Positions 1 through 12,258 of a DNA stretch of 64,000 bases are shown here, piece by piece. Position 1 is the stretch's first letter. The number at the start of each line of letters is the position of its first letter. Below the pieces are notes generated by a model. That model had not been told where the DNA came from. It ran no database searches and saw nothing but the letters and a program-made list of their open reading frames with translations. A program made the translations under genes and the position numbers. Origin of the DNA: Echinometra lucunter (taxonomy: Eukaryota; Echinodermata; Echinoidea; Camarodonta; Echinometridae); NCBI GenBank assembly GCA_029962745.1, contig CM057169.1, forward strand, positions 18,547,683 through 18,611,682. Direction: 5' to 3'.

Positions 1-130
1 TTGCAGTTTGTGTCATATGAATGTTTGCAAGGCTTTCTTGTTGCAATCTAGTGATTATATAGTGACGATTGTTGGATGTGATAAGCACATTTTCCAATGC
101 AGATATCCTTTGCTTTTCACCTTTTTATAG

Positions 131-3100
131 GGCGATTTGGGGGCAATTGATGACAAGTATGACATTGCCATCTCTACTGCCTGTGGTGCCCTGGACTACA
201 TTGTGGTAGATACTATAGAGACTGGGGAGAAATGCGTCGGCTTCCTGCGTCAGAACAACATCGGAGTAGCCACTTTCATTTGTCTTGACAAGGTTAGTTT
301 AAAATCCAAAATGTTACTACCCTTTTCCACAAAATTAAAAACATTTTGTAGATAGAGCGTATGACCAAGTACTCCTGTGGCATAATGTATTACATGTAAA
401 TCTGGAAGTATGCTTTCATAATCCAAGTACCAAGTACTCCTGTGGCATAATGTATTACATGTAAATCTGGAAGTATGCTTTCATAATCCTTGACAAAGTA
501 CACCACATAAATTAGCTGGGTGTATTTAACTAGGAAGAATATCACTTTCCCTTGTCAATATTCCTTGGGTACAGGTATTATCTGTGAATATGGTGTGAAA
601 GAAATATTGTATTTATATTCTTCATGTTCTACCTCAACAGATTAAGCATCTGGAGAAGGGTGCCTCTTCTAAAATGGTCACGTAAGTCATCGTTTCATTA
701 TTTTGACATCGATACCTTTTTTTACTGTACGGTAGTGGTAAATTTTACTGTAGTGGGAAATACAGATTTGTTGCCCAGACATTCCTACATGTATATCAAA
801 GTTCCACATTCCATTGAGACAATTTATCTTATATTCCATTCTGCAATCCTGACAACTTACCTCGTTTGTACGACTCAGTGCATGTGAAGAAGCAAGTCTG
901 ATTTCAGAATTCAACTAACTCGGTTCCTTGTATTCCCTGCATTTACAGTCCTACGAGTTTTGCGATTTATTTGATATTGAAATATTTTCTCCTGTATTCT
1001 CATATTACAGTCCTGAAAACGTGCCTCGTCTCTATGACTTAGTCCGTGTGAAGGAAGAGAAGTTTCGCATTGCCTTCTACTACGGTCTTGGAAACACGCT
1101 GGTCAGTAAGGACTTGGAACAAGCCACTAAGATTGCCCTCCAGGGTACAAAGCGCCATCGTGTGGTGACGCTGAAAGGAGAGCTGATCGAATCATCAGGT
1201 GAGAGTTGATGAAGACCCTGTTTTCAAACTCATTTTAACACACAAGTGATAGAGCATGAATTGTCTGGTGAAAGGCGGACAGGCTTTAAAAGTTAGGTAC
1301 AGTTTAAGTAGGCCCTCATAAATTATTCGTTAGTTGTCCTTGCTTTCAGCTGGTTCATAGCAAGACTGAAGCAAAAGTAAGATGCTGTGCATGTTTTTTC
1401 CTCAAGTTAGATATTAAACAAATGAAGGGCAAAAATATTTTAGCCCTCGGTTCAGTGATGTAAAGGCCTGCACCTTTGTGAAACCAATGAGAGTTCTGTT
1501 TACGAGACAAATATACAGAGCGCTGTGATCACTGTGCGGGGAGTGGTTGGGATGACGAGTCAGCACCTTTCTAGTTTTCAGTAAACCATGATATTAGAGA
1601 GTTGAATTACTTCACAAATTGGCATCCTTTGATTCTGCTTCCCATTCTTGAAAGACACGCTGAATTTAATGAAATATTGTATAATTCTCGTGTTTCACAA
1701 TGCATGCACTACCAACGTCCGTGCCTTGAGAGGCTAGTTTCCCATTTGCAGGTCGACAACTATTTCTAAGATAGCAGACATCGTGAGTGAGAGTTGACCA
1801 TTTGAAGAAATATTTAACTGATGGAGGGATCCAAAGCACTGTAGGGAAGAAGAAGGATGAGTTAGAAATACTAACAGTGAAAGCTCAGGGAAATATGAGG
1901 TGCCTGTCTTGTAATCACTTAGAATAAGAGCTGAAAAGGCGACAAGTACAAGGTGTTGATGGTACTGTTGTCAACCCATCTCCCAGAATTATCGTGCTAG
2001 AGTGACTGTCTCATCTGAACCAAATTAGGGCACAAGGATTGTGAAATGTGATAATTGAGTGACTCCATTTGGTTTATTTCAGGTACAATGAGTGGTGGAG
2101 GCAAGCAGGTGAGCAAGGGCCGTATGGGTTGCACCATTGTCTCAGACGTGACCCCACAGCAGCTGGCTGCCATGGAAGCAGAGCTGGAGCAGTGTAGGGT
2201 GTCGGCCAGCCAGCAGAGGGATAGGCTGAGGGAGCTTGAGGCAGAAGTTAATCAGCTGGGGAAAAAACTTCGGGAGGCAAAGCTTGCCATCAAGAAACAC
2301 AGCATGGGTATCAAGGTAAGGATGATTGAAGTTGATATGTCAGACCAGACTTACATGTAAAAAAGGTAGATAAACTATGGAAGATTTGTCTGGTGAAGGG
2401 AAAGATATAGACTAAGAGCCCAGGAGACAAAGGTGTACAACCCTGGAAAGAAACTGAGAGTAGCAAAGTTAGCTATCAAGAAAGATAGCATGGGAATCAC
2501 AGTAAGTAAAGCTGCTATGTCAGGCATGGCTACAGCTCAAAGCATTAGCTGGTTAGTAGAGAGATACGCTGAGAGAGCTTAAGGCTGAAGTGAGCCAACG
2601 AGAAAGAAGCTGAGAGAGTCAACATTGGCTGTTGGGCAACACCACATGGGAATGAAGGTAAGGACTGATGATAGGTCAGGCATGGTTTAGGGGATTAAAG
2701 TAACAGGGCGCGGCCAGGCAGCAGAGAGATGGGCCGAGGGAGCTTGAGGCAGAAATGAGCTGACTTGCAAAGAAACTGAGGGAGGCAAAGCTGGCTATCA
2801 AGAAACTCAGCATGGGGATCACATTACGTCAGTGGTTATATGAAGAGCGACTGCGAAAACCCTAGAATGGGGGGGGGGGTCTCCATGTTTCACCATCTTC
2901 AAGCCAGTCATTACATCTATCTCTCATTGTTACACTTCTGCCAGGCCAAGACTGAGGAAGAAGGGCTTCTGAAAGAGCAGATTGTCACATTTGAAGCTGA
3001 GCTGAAGGAAGCTGAGCAAGAGACGGACTTCAAGACTCTGGAGAAGGCTGTTGAACGAGCAGACAAAGGTAAGTACCCATTTTCGTTAAGTATCTTCAAC

Positions 3101-6100
3101 AAATAGAAATGTAGTCAACATATTTTTTACAGAGAAGAACAAATTTATATATCTTTTGTAGCCAATCAAGTATCATTCTTTGTCAGTAGCCTTATTCCTG
3201 TGTTTGATTTTTCAGTGTAAATAGCATTCCAGAAGATTGCGAGTGTAAGGTCTAATATCAAGGGAGACGTCACAAAATTTCAGCTATATCATGAAGGTTG
3301 TTAGCAGTGAAATGAAAACTTTATATTTTCGAAAAAAATGTGCATATATTTCCACATAAAATGAGAAAACTGTTGCTAAAATAAACATCCTTTGTCAATA
3401 GCCATATTCTTTGCTTAATTCATTGAAAGAAAATTTTTTTTTATTCATATTCACTTGGTTAAACTGAACAGCCTCGGACAAGGGAGCTAGTGTGGCAATT
3501 CTTGTTGAGGTGGATGTCAGAATACTTCACAAACAAATCATATTCTTTAGTTTAATTCTTTTAAAAAATTATTATTTTATTTCCTTGTTTCCAATGAACA
3601 GCCTACCAAAAAGTAGCTAGTGTCACATCTCACACTGAGGTGGATGTCAAAAAGCCTCACAACCAAATCATATTCTTTTGTTGAATTCTTAAAAAAAACA
3701 ACAAAATGATTGTATTCCCTTGAACAGCCTACCAAAAGGTAGCTAGTGTGACATCTCGCATTGAGGCAGATGTCAAAAAGCTTCACAACCAGATCATGGA
3801 GATTGGCAGCAGCAAAATGAAGTCCCAGCAGGCCATTCTAGACAAGTTGACCTCTGACATTGATGCAGCAAGCAACGGCATTACCAAGGCTAACGTAGCC
3901 ATCAAGACAGCCAAGAAGTAAGTGAATTGAATGAGCCATTTTTGGAGTAAGCACCGTTTATTTATACTCCCCCCCCCAACAAATTCACAAATTTAATAAC
4001 AGAGTAAATGGGGACTGATAAAGGGTTATTTCTTTTGAAAGCTGTTATCAGAGCTGCCAAATAGTAGGATTTTATGCTATTTAGTAGGTTTTTTTTTTAA
4101 GGTAATATGACAGTAGGATTTTTCCATTAAAGTAGGATTTTGGAAAGTTCTGACAGTGATTCTTTATTACCTGTAATTGATCTTATTTTCATGCTATATC
4201 GTCAATATTTAAAGGGGGTACCCAATGCTGAAACAATGTTAGTTCATTTAAAAGAGCATGATTTTATTAGCAGAAAATCATCTGCCTAAAGTTTTTTAAA
4301 AATTCGTGTTGCCAAGGAAACCCCCAAATGTGATAAGATTTCAGGATATTTTTGACCCCTCAGCTGTGACCCAGTTTCAACTGGGTACCCACTTTGACGT
4401 CAAAATGACGTCAAAGTGGGTACCATGTCGCGCAATTCTAGCAAAATGCGCGCAAGGTATAATACATATTGTACAGTCTAGCGCGCAGCACAACTGCAAT
4501 GCGCGAAGCTGGGTACCCACTTTGACGTCATACCTCATACTCAAATTTTTTGGTCAACTCTTGACTTTTTATGAGAAAATTAGCCAAAATGCAATGATTT
4601 CGATTGAAAATCATCAAATTTTTAATGTCATTCTTCTTAGAATTATATTCTTGATCATATATCAAAATATTTTTTACCATTGTGTAATCACTTTAAGTTT
4701 ATGCCAATGCTCAGTATATTTTATGTGTGTATTTTTGCACTGTAGATCATTTTAAATGATGAAATACAATGTAGAAGAGTGAAGTTCAAAATAATTAAGT
4801 AAGCCCTCTGTATGATTAATGTTGTATTTTAGTTTGGATATCATGCAGATTGGCAAAAGAATCATACTGTTGTATGTTTTGAATTTTCAAGCTAAAGTTA
4901 GGTTTTGTAGCTTGAAAATAGGATTAAAAGAAACAAAAGGTAGGATTTTTTTTTTCCCAGTTGAGATTGGCAGCTTTGGCAATGTGAGGAGTTTGTAGAA
5001 AACATACGAAAGAATGAAAACAGTTCTTTGTTAGGCTTTCCTTTCATTATTGTACACTGTGCATGGGATGGTGAGTGGCCACTCTCCATACTCAATTCCC
5101 TTTACAATGATTCATTGACAATTTATATAGAAACATCAAGCGATGTGAAGAGAGTCTGGAGAACATGGAGAAGGAGGAGAAAGAGAATGCAGAGATGGTG
5201 GCAAAGATTGAGACGGAATTCAAGAGGCTGGAGGAGGATGCCACCAAGGTTCTGGAAGAATTCAAAGAATCGGAGATCCAGTTGAAAGAGATGGAGGGTA
5301 CTCTGGAAGAAAGTAAAGGTGAGGAGGTATTTAATCATGTTCATGACTAGCAGTGGCTTTTCCTGGCTTTTACTTGCATCTTATTGCTAGCAAGGAGAAG
5401 CATGCACTCATTTTGTTGCTAGTAATTGGCTTCCTCCAGACTGGCAATGCTTACTTTTCTATTCAGATTTGCCTGAGACTCTAAAGGCAAAGGCCTCATT
5501 GAAATAGTGGAATTCTAAAAGGAAGCAAAAGTGAGGAGAATATTCTTAAACAGATGAATGTAGAATGATTAGAGTATACTTTGAGATCTAAGCAAATTTG
5601 GAAAGAAATCGATGAACTCTCTCAGTGCACAAAGACATTCATTTTGTCAGTAAAAGACACTGGAAATATTCTGAGAGATATAAAGTACCTTTGCTGAGTG
5701 ATGATGTAGTTCTTTGTGCCCCTCGTCCAAGGTTAAAGATGAAATTGAGTTATGGTCATGAGATTGGATTGTGAAAGAAACTGTCTCAAAGTAATCAGGA
5801 AAGGTTGCTTATAAAGAACTTAAGAATTGGTGTGTGGTGTAAGGTTTTGGAATCACCAAAATGATAAGAAATTGAATCTTTTTAGGTGACATTTCTACTG
5901 TGATAATCTTCCATACTAACATAAAAAGAATGAGAAAAACTCACCGCTTTTTCTTGACCTTTCTCATAACCCAACCTTCTCTTTCAGCATCAATACGTTT
6001 CACCTACTTGGTATAAAACCTAAAAGTTTTCTCCTTTTTTGTTATCCCAGCTTCATTAGCCGAGTTCCAGCAGAAGGAGGCAGACACCAAGGCCAAACAG

Positions 6101-6184
6101 CTGGAGGTGAAGCATGAGCTAGAGTCCTATGATGGCACAATCAAGGAGAACCAACAGAGAATCAAGCACTGGAAAAAGGAGGTA

Positions 6185-6238
<54 letters not shown>

Positions 6239-8940
6239 GTAAAGACTACAATGATAATGATGATGTTGAGGATGATAAGAATGGTGATGAAGATGATGAG
6301 GAGGAGGAGGATCTTGATCTTGATCTTGATAATGATGATGATGATGATGTGATTATTTTGATAATGATAATGATAATTTAATTCACATTCTCTTCAATTT
6401 TCATTATCTACCTTCAGTTGGGTAAATTGGACCTCCACATTGTAGACTGTACAAACCCTGGATCTACCCAAGTTTCCCCATAGGACCTTGCCACAGTGAA
6501 CACAGGATATCCAGGTGGAAATCATAGTGTCTTTCATGACTTTTTATGGTTTTACATTGTTTTCTTTCTCCTTCAGTTGGGTAAGCTTGAGCTTCACATC
6601 ATAGACAGGGAGAATCCAGAAACACTACCCGAGTACACGTCGGAAGACCTTGCGTCAGTCAACACCGAGGATGTGCAGTACGAGATCACTGTGGATGAGG
6701 AGCAGATTGCTAAGATGACCCCTAATCTTGCTGCCATTGAACAGTACAAGAAAAAGGTAAGATGTTGGCATATGAACTCAAATGATATCAGCAATTTAAT
6801 TTTTTTTTTCTGGTTTTCAGTTGTTTCTCTGCTGCCCAAAGCAACAGCAAACATACTCTAAAGAATCACCTGTGGACATGGTAGGATCCATGCTAGCATA
6901 AATGCCTGGTTGAATATGTACATGTATTTCTACCAAGAAAAGTACAGAGAAAAAAATATGAGATCTGGAAAGTGTTGACATTTGGAAATCCATTAGAACT
7001 TTGTGATAGTATCTTCTACCTTTCTGAGAATCTGTGCCATTGTTAAAAAAATATAGGGTCCTGAAATGAAAACAGGAGGAAAAATCTAGGTTTAGTACGG
7101 TACACTTATAATGTACGGTACAATTATAATGTAGAGTGTGGACACCAAGGCCTCTAGAGAAATTTAGAAGACTGGTCTTGAAAACCTCATTACTAACCAC
7201 TTTAATACACAGTATTATAAACCTTCTGTCTGTTGCAGGAAGAGAACTATCTGCAGCGGGTGTCAGAGTACGAGGCGCTGACCGAGAAACGCAACGAGCA
7301 GAGGCGCCAATTGGAGGACATGCGCAAGCAGCGCTTGGACATGTTCATGCGAGGCTTCAGCACCATCAATGATTACCTGAAGGAGATGTACCAGATGATC
7401 ACCCTGGGTGGTGATGCTGAGCTGGAGCTTCTAGATAGCTTGGACCCATTCTCAGAAGGAATTGCCTTCAGGTCAGTAAGAGCATGTCGTTTACCAGGGC
7501 AAGATATAAACTGTTTTAATGTCTAATCAACCTTTATATGACCCAAAATGCCAGAAAGTTAGTCCATTGGAAAAAGTGGATTTTCTCTTTAATATTATTC
7601 ATTAGAAAATTAGAATGTGAACATGATTGTTGCTTGGTCAGCATTGTGCCTGGATGGAATGATTGTTAGGGAGTGGTGAAGATGCATGCATTGTGTGCAG
7701 GCAAGTCTTAGTCTGATGACCAGATTAATATAATTCCACTATAGCGTTCAGAGTCATTCTGGATATATTAACACTGTTTAAAGCTAGAATATATTTATGG
7801 TTATCTGAGAGTAGTGTTGAACACACACATACTAAAGCCTTTCGACACTTTTCGACATGCTCTTATTATCATCATCTTCATTATCATCATCATTATCATC
7901 CTCCTCCTCATCATCATTAAAATAATGGGCTCTAATTAGCTGTCAGTGATAATGGCATATCTTCTTACAAGTGCATGTTAAAAAAGCTTTAGTATGTTTG
8001 TGTTCAGTGCTATTCAAAGATTTTGTGTAACATACTTCATCTTATTTTTGATTTTGTGCGTTATCTTTTCTTTTCCTGTGTAGTGTACGTCCTCCCAAGA
8101 AGTCCTGGAAGGTCATTGCTAACCTGTCCGGTGGAGAGAAGACCCTCAGCTCTCTCTCGCTTGTCTTCGCCCTCCATCAGTTCAAACCAAACCCCCTCTA
8201 CGTTATGGACGAGATCGATGCTGCCCTCGATTTCAAGAACGTGTCCATTGTTGGCCATTACATCAAGGTATGGAGTGTGAATAAAGTAACTTTGGCATAG
8301 ATGTTAATCTGCATCTGAAAAGAAAAGCTGGTGTTTCTTGTTAAAAAATAAATAAATCAGCATTGCCTTGGAAGGTATAGTTGGATATCTGTGTCATATA
8401 ATGATATTCTAAAAACTAAGTGAAGAAACATATAATGATTAAACTTTTCTCATGATACAGTGATACAGCTGTGAGAGTGGAGGTGCTTGCATTATGAAAA
8501 AAATTAGGGATTGCTGATCATTGACATAATTTGGATGAATTACCTGGTTACTCTTTTTGGTCTCTCCATACGATTCTATTTCCGACATCATGATGTACCC
8601 CTGCTATGAAAACATGTCTTTCTTCATAAACCCTGTTTGCCTGAATTGAGTAATCTATAGAAACCCTATCCTTTACTTCAGAATATGACTACAAACTCAT
8701 GTTAGAAGATTGAGGTACACTTGATGTTCTTGATACCACTTTAGACAATGTCCTCATACTCCATTATTCTTTCAGGAGAGAACCAAGAATGCCCAGTTCA
8801 TTGTGATCTCCCTGCGCAACAACATGTTTGAGCTGGCAGACCGCCTGGTGGGAATCTACAAGACTCACAACTGCTCCAAGACTGTCACAGTCAACCCATG
8901 TAAACTGGCCGTCAAAAATACTGTGGAAGTCTCAGGTTAA
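131..8940 (+). CDS. SMC4: SMC4, condensin ATPase subunit (C-terminal half, 12 exons)
   Basis: SMC4 pairs with SMC2 in condensin I and II and compacts mitotic chromosomes using ATP. Exons: 131-292, 641-681, 1011-1198, 2083-2315, 2945-3068, 3728-3917, 5131-5318, 6051-6181, 6577-6756, 7239-7471, 8084-8267 and 8776-8940 (stop TAA). Every junction has AG/GT and phases join without a break, giving 672 codons. The first exons encode the hinge (GDLGAIDDKYDIAIS, later TMSGGG near residue 133). Residues about 150-470 are the returning coiled coil. The ATPase C-lobe follows: ABC signature LSGGEKT (571-577) and Walker B with D-loop VMDEIDAALD (597-606). Family members are near 1,290 residues, so the N-terminal Walker A half lies upstream of the window. 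SMC4 rather than SMC2 is chosen from the close match to vertebrate SMC4 in the hinge (recalled, not searched). Several introns hold decayed copies of the adjacent exon. Confidence 0.95.
364..488. repeat. 65-bp tandem duplication in an SMC4 intron
   Basis: Two nearly identical copies start at 364 and 429, each beginning ACCAAGTACTCCTGTGG. The near identity suggests a recent duplication. Confidence 0.9.
843..905 (+). pseudogene. Decayed partial copy of SMC4 exon 3
   Basis: The stretch reads as a degraded copy of the 5' end of the exon at 1011 (TCCTGAAAACGTGCCTCGT there, TCCTGACAACTTACCTCGT here), followed by similar ...TACGACTCAGTGCATGTGAAG. It has substitutions and no clean reading frame. Confidence 0.7.
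2400..2835 (+). pseudogene. Three decayed tandem copies of SMC4 exon 4 3' end
   Basis: The intron after exon 4 contains three degenerate repeats of that exon's last ~110 bases and its donor. The landmark AGCATGGG lies near 2301 in the real exon and near 2486, 2642 (as ACATGGG) and 2809 in the copies, giving periods of roughly 155-185 bases. Copy 3 keeps GGGAGCTTGAGGCAG and AAACTGAGGGAGGCAAAG, copy 2 keeps a GAAG/GTAAGG donor. All have in-frame stops or indels, so they look non-coding. Confidence 0.85.
3472..3727 (+). pseudogene. Two decayed upstream copies of SMC4 exon 6 start
   Basis: Copies begin at 3472 and 3602, 130 and 126 bases apart from each other and from the true exon start at 3728. 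Each keeps an upstream ...GAACAG acceptor followed by exon-like sequence; the 3602 copy reads AYQKVASVTSH in the exon frame before diverging. Neither reaches a donor. This is a tandem triplication of intron end plus exon start. Confidence 0.85.
4047..4980. mobile_element. Short inverted-repeat element, interrupted by another MITE
   Basis: The ends read CAGAGCTGCCAAATAGTAGG and, inverted, ...TTGGCAGCTTTGG, with GTAGGATTTT repeated near both ends. The TTAA-flanked MITE at 4209-4696 is nested inside. The same terminal words occur at 37852-38305. Confidence 0.55.
4209..4696 (+). mobile_element. TTAA-flanked MITE, copy 1 (with CRE sites)
   Basis: A 488-bp element is bounded by TTAA on both sides. 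Imperfect terminal inverted repeats of about 16 bp are AGGGGGTACCCAATG and AGTGATTACACAATG. Other copies lie at 15922-16409 (inverted, also 488 bp) and 34049-34457 (internally deleted). Inside is a palindrome of GGGTACCCACTTTGACGTCA arms with three TGACGTCA words. No transposase is encoded; the open frame across it is incidental. The TTAA target suggests piggyBac-type mobilisation, which is inference. Confidence 0.8.
6182..6350. repeat. (ATG)n microsatellite abutting an SMC4 splice donor
   Basis: About 18 ATG units begin inside the donor of exon 8 (GAG/GTAATGATG), followed by degenerate GATGAT and GATCTT repeats. Confidence 0.9.
6413..6525 (+). pseudogene. Decayed copy of SMC4 exon 9
   Basis: An acceptor-like CTACCTTCAG is followed by TTGGGTAAATTGGACCTCCAC, closely matching the real exon start at 6577 (TTGGGTAAGCTTGAGCTTCAC). 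The reading LGKLDLHIVD is preserved before an in-frame stop, and GACCTTGCC...GTCAACAC-like sequence follows. It has a usable-looking 3' splice site but no donor. Confidence 0.85.
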
Positions 8941-9060
8941 GAGAAGTGTTGTAATTCTATAGAGAGGGGAGTTTGACAGGCGTCACCATGATTGAAAATG
9001 CTTTCTCTTCTGCCAGTACTGTACTTCCACCTCAGTCAAACTAGGTGATTAGAGTGCATG
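8941..9060 (+). other. Start of SMC4 3' UTR
   Basis: No further coding sequence follows the stop. Candidate AATAAA poly(A) signals on the plus strand lie near 9957 and 11157. Which one is used cannot be told from sequence. Confidence 0.4.
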
Positions 9061-9237
9061 TACAGTTAACTTTGCGTAAGTCGAATCTGTTGGGACCATA
9101 AAAAGTAGTTCGACTTAGGCAGAATTCGACTTAGGAAATGTAAATAACACATGTTTTGTATAGCTTGGTCAAAAAAATTGATTCGAGTTAGGGAAAGTTC
9201 GACTTATGCGACTTCGAGTTATGCAAAGTTAACTGTA
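9061..9237. mobile_element. Tc1/mariner-Tigger-like MITE
   Basis: The termini are TACAGTTAACTTTGCGTAAG and its near inverse at the right end (GCAAAGTTAACTGTA), with TA at both borders. Internal ATTCGACTTA words recur. The length is 177 bp and there is no coding capacity. Confidence 0.75.
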
Positions 9238-10399
9238 ATTTCATAGTACTGTAGGTAGTTTGGAGAGTATATTGAAAACAATACATTGTCCTCGTTACTG
9301 GATATTGCTCAAGAACTGACACTACCATATCTTGCAAATTATTGTAAGAAATAGGAGGAATTGCATGATAAACAATCTGAAAAGGTGCGTTCTAATCTAT
9401 TGGAGACATCATAAAAATAACAAAATAACAAAAAATAAGAAATGAATGCATCAGATCAACACTCATTTCAGTGAAGGCATGTACAGATGTGACAGAGAGA
9501 TTAAGTTTTTAATATTACATTAAGTGCCTTAACCAAACAGATATTTTGTTATTTTGATATAGCACGCATTTGCTATAGACCCTTGCCCGAGTTATCTTGG
9601 ACTTAGTAATCTTGGGGTTAAGAATCACATTGGTGCCAGGTCTCACTTGTTATATTTAGATGGTGGTTTTGTTGGTTACTTATAACATGCAAGGAAATTG
9701 TAAATAGAATTATGTTATATATTGTATAAATGTACATAAATTGTAATTTGGGGTTTGAGAATTTTTTTTAGTGATTTCAATATGGTAAAATATGGTACAA
9801 AAACTATTTAACAATATGGGACTAATTTATGCGGTGTTTTAATCTGGTAATCTAAGTAACATTTAAAGTAAATCTTGATGTGTACCTGTAAAAGACCAAT
9901 GAAAGATACACTAACTAATGCAATTCTTTGAAAAGAATACAGATTTGGGTCATTTGAATAAAAGTATTTTTAATGAAACGAAAAGAGAATACAATTTTCA
10001 CCCATTCCATTTTATTTTGAAAAAAAAAAAGACAGATATAATTTCTTAAAGTAATCGCCACATTCCATCATTCCTAACTTATCTGTTTTTGTTTTGTAAA
10101 TAGCTGTATGTATCTATACTGTTGGTGTGTAGGAAATTACTTGTCGGTGTAGACGTTATAATTCACAACTTGTATAAATAACCGAGGAAAATGTATACAT
10201 TTCCATTTCTAAATTTGAATACACTCTACTGGTTGGAGCAAAATTGCTTCATTGCCTCAGTCCATTCTGGGAACTAATCCATAGTGATACAGATTTGTAG
10301 GGCTAAATCAGTCAGCTTTCCTTCCTCAAATTGGTAACAATTGTCCTTTTCCAACTTCTTCACAGTTCAATAAAAAAAAGTTTATTTTATGGGCCTTCG

Positions 10400-10720
10400 T
10401 GAATGACAATTGCAAAATTTAACTGAAGAATTGCCAATTTGCACAGATGAAATAGTGATTTTCATATTTCACAGTGTTGCCAATTTGCATATATGAAATA
10501 GTGATTTCATATTTTACACTGCATTGCCAATTTAGGGAGTCTAATGATTAGCTACAATCAAATTGCTCTTGATTGAGAATGGCACAACGTACAACATTGC
10601 CTTTGACCCCATGTTTTTCTGTGAATCTTGCTTTTTCAGCTCATGTATAATATATATTTCCTAACGTTCTGGATCAAAAGATACTGCAAATGTGTCACCG
10701 AAAGGAGACACTGAACAAAA
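10400..10720 (+). repeat. Dispersed 'TTGCCAATTTG' repeat, copy 1
   Basis: Contains three TTGCCAATTT words and the string TCAGCTCATGTATAATATAT. It aligns by eye with the reverse complement of 22190-22480 and, more loosely, with 18672-19082 and 31905-32315. Confidence 0.6.
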
Positions 10721-10727
10721 GAGCATT

Positions 10728-10916
10728 TACAGTGGAACCTTGTTACAAAGAACACTGTTTTAACAAACCCTTATTATACATATGTGTAACAAGGTAATTT
10801 TACCAGTCCCACTTCATTGTATTTTATTGCTTTTTAACCCTGATATAACAAGATTTCGATATAAAGAGGTAATTTCCTTGGTCCAGAGGAGTTTGTCATA
10901 ACGAGGTTTGCCTGTA
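10728..10916. mobile_element. Tigger/pogo-like MITE
   Basis: TACAGTGGAACCTTGTTACA at the left is mirrored by TAACGAGGTTTGCCTGTA at the right. Both borders carry TA. Non-coding, 189 bp. Confidence 0.6.
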
Positions 10917-11280
10917 TGAACATTTTTTGTAATCCATGTGATTCAAATTAACCCCTTGCTTACAGGAACTGGATGGCCCCTGTATTAAGTCTATGGGAAT
11001 TTGAGAATTCAGTAGTCAGCGGGTTAAGTATCTGTGTTAATACCAATTGTATATAAATTGCCATAGTGACAGAGCATTGTAAATACAATAGTTGGCTTGG
11101 AAAGTAGAAAAGCTTGTACAAAGATATTATAATCATGGCGCCGGAATTTTCGTGTGTAAATAAATACACTTTGCTTAATACTATTCACACTTTATGCGGA
11201 ACTGTGGTTATTTTCTTGTTTTGTTACATTTCCTTTTGTTGCTGTGCCAACGGATAATTTCTGAAGATTGATGATCCATA

Positions 11281-11563
11281 AGGGCGCTTTGAGATATGAT
11301 GAGACTTTGTGGCGCCACTTTGTGTGCACATATTTTTTGCGTTCAGATATGATGCGACTTTGTGCCGTCACTTATGCTTATGAACCCGCATTAAGGCATA
11401 AACTCTCAAATAAAAGAGAGCTTTGTCAAAACTTGCGCAATCTCATGACAACATATTTTGCGCTAAATTTTCAGGAATCGGTGCGCATTTTTTTGCAGCC
11501 AGGCAGCAAACAAAAATGTGTGCAAAGCGGCGCCACAAAGTCGCATCATATCTGAAAGCGCCT
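11281..11563. mobile_element. 283-bp MITE with long inverted repeats
   Basis: AGGGCGCTTTGAGATATGAT at the left is mirrored at the right, with about 35 bp of inverted repeat running through to GTGGCGCC / GGCGCCAC. An open frame across it is incidental. Confidence 0.75.
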
Positions 11564-11696
11564 AACACATTGTAATTAAGCTTAATGCTATTCTGTCCAT
11601 GATTGCTAAATAATGCAATCAACACCATCATCATCATCATCATACATGTAGCTACCAATATCATTACATGTATGATCAACACTCATCTGGGCCGGT

Positions 11697-12133
11697 ATTC
11701 AATTCAATACTTAAGTAAGAAATATGAGTATTTTGCTTAGTTTTTTACTTAGATAAAATACTTAGCAGAATGTTGTATTCAATTCAATATTTTGGCTAAG
11801 TATTTAACTCTAAATCTAAGACACCTATCTAGGTTACTTAAGCCAATTATTTTGGAGGCCTTGATTGGTAGGCATAAGTTGTTGTACGCAGTTATCATGA
11901 GCTGCGCAGAAGTATATCATAGCGTATTCGAGCATATTTAATGCGACAAGTTAATTGCGCATTGAAAATATGACGTCACAATGCTTATCAGTAAGAAGTT
12001 TGGCTTAAAGTTGGCTTACTGAAGTAAAATTCAAAGTATTGAATTGAATATGACTTAAGCAAATTTCTTAGCCAAGTAAAATACTTAGTAAAAGTTTTAC
12101 TTATTCCAAGTATTGAATTGAATACCGGCCCAG
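11697..12133. mobile_element. MITE with GGCCGGTATTCAATTCAATAC ends, copy 1
   Basis: The left end GGGCCGGTATTCAATTCAAT and right end ATTGAATTGAATACCGGCCC are inverted copies. The interior is rich in CTTAAGTA / TACTTAG words. A second, diverged copy lies inverted at 24009-24456. Confidence 0.85.
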
Positions 12134-12211
12134 GACTTTATCATTATCACCAATATCATCCCAGTCATTACCATCAAAATTACATCATCATCATTTGAAG
12201 GCATGTGCATT

Positions 12212-12214
12212 CAC

Positions 12215-12257
<43 letters not shown>

Positions 12258-12258
12258 G
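12212..12258. repeat. (CAT)n microsatellite
   Basis: About 15 uninterrupted CAT units. Confidence 0.9.

Noticed and set aside
4306..4755. 149-residue frame, with relatives at 15917-16312 and 34127-34354
   Set aside because: The frame lies in the non-autonomous TTAA MITE. Its recurrence reflects repeat copies, and there is no transposase motif.
6107..6352. Frame continuing from SMC4 exon 8 into poly-Met/Ile
   Set aside because: It reads past the GTAATG donor into the microsatellite. The next exon at 6577 joins in phase and matches SMC4.
11268..11682. Overlapping frames of 95 and 79 residues
   Set aside because: They lie within the inverted-repeat MITE at 11281-11563 and show no protein-like features.
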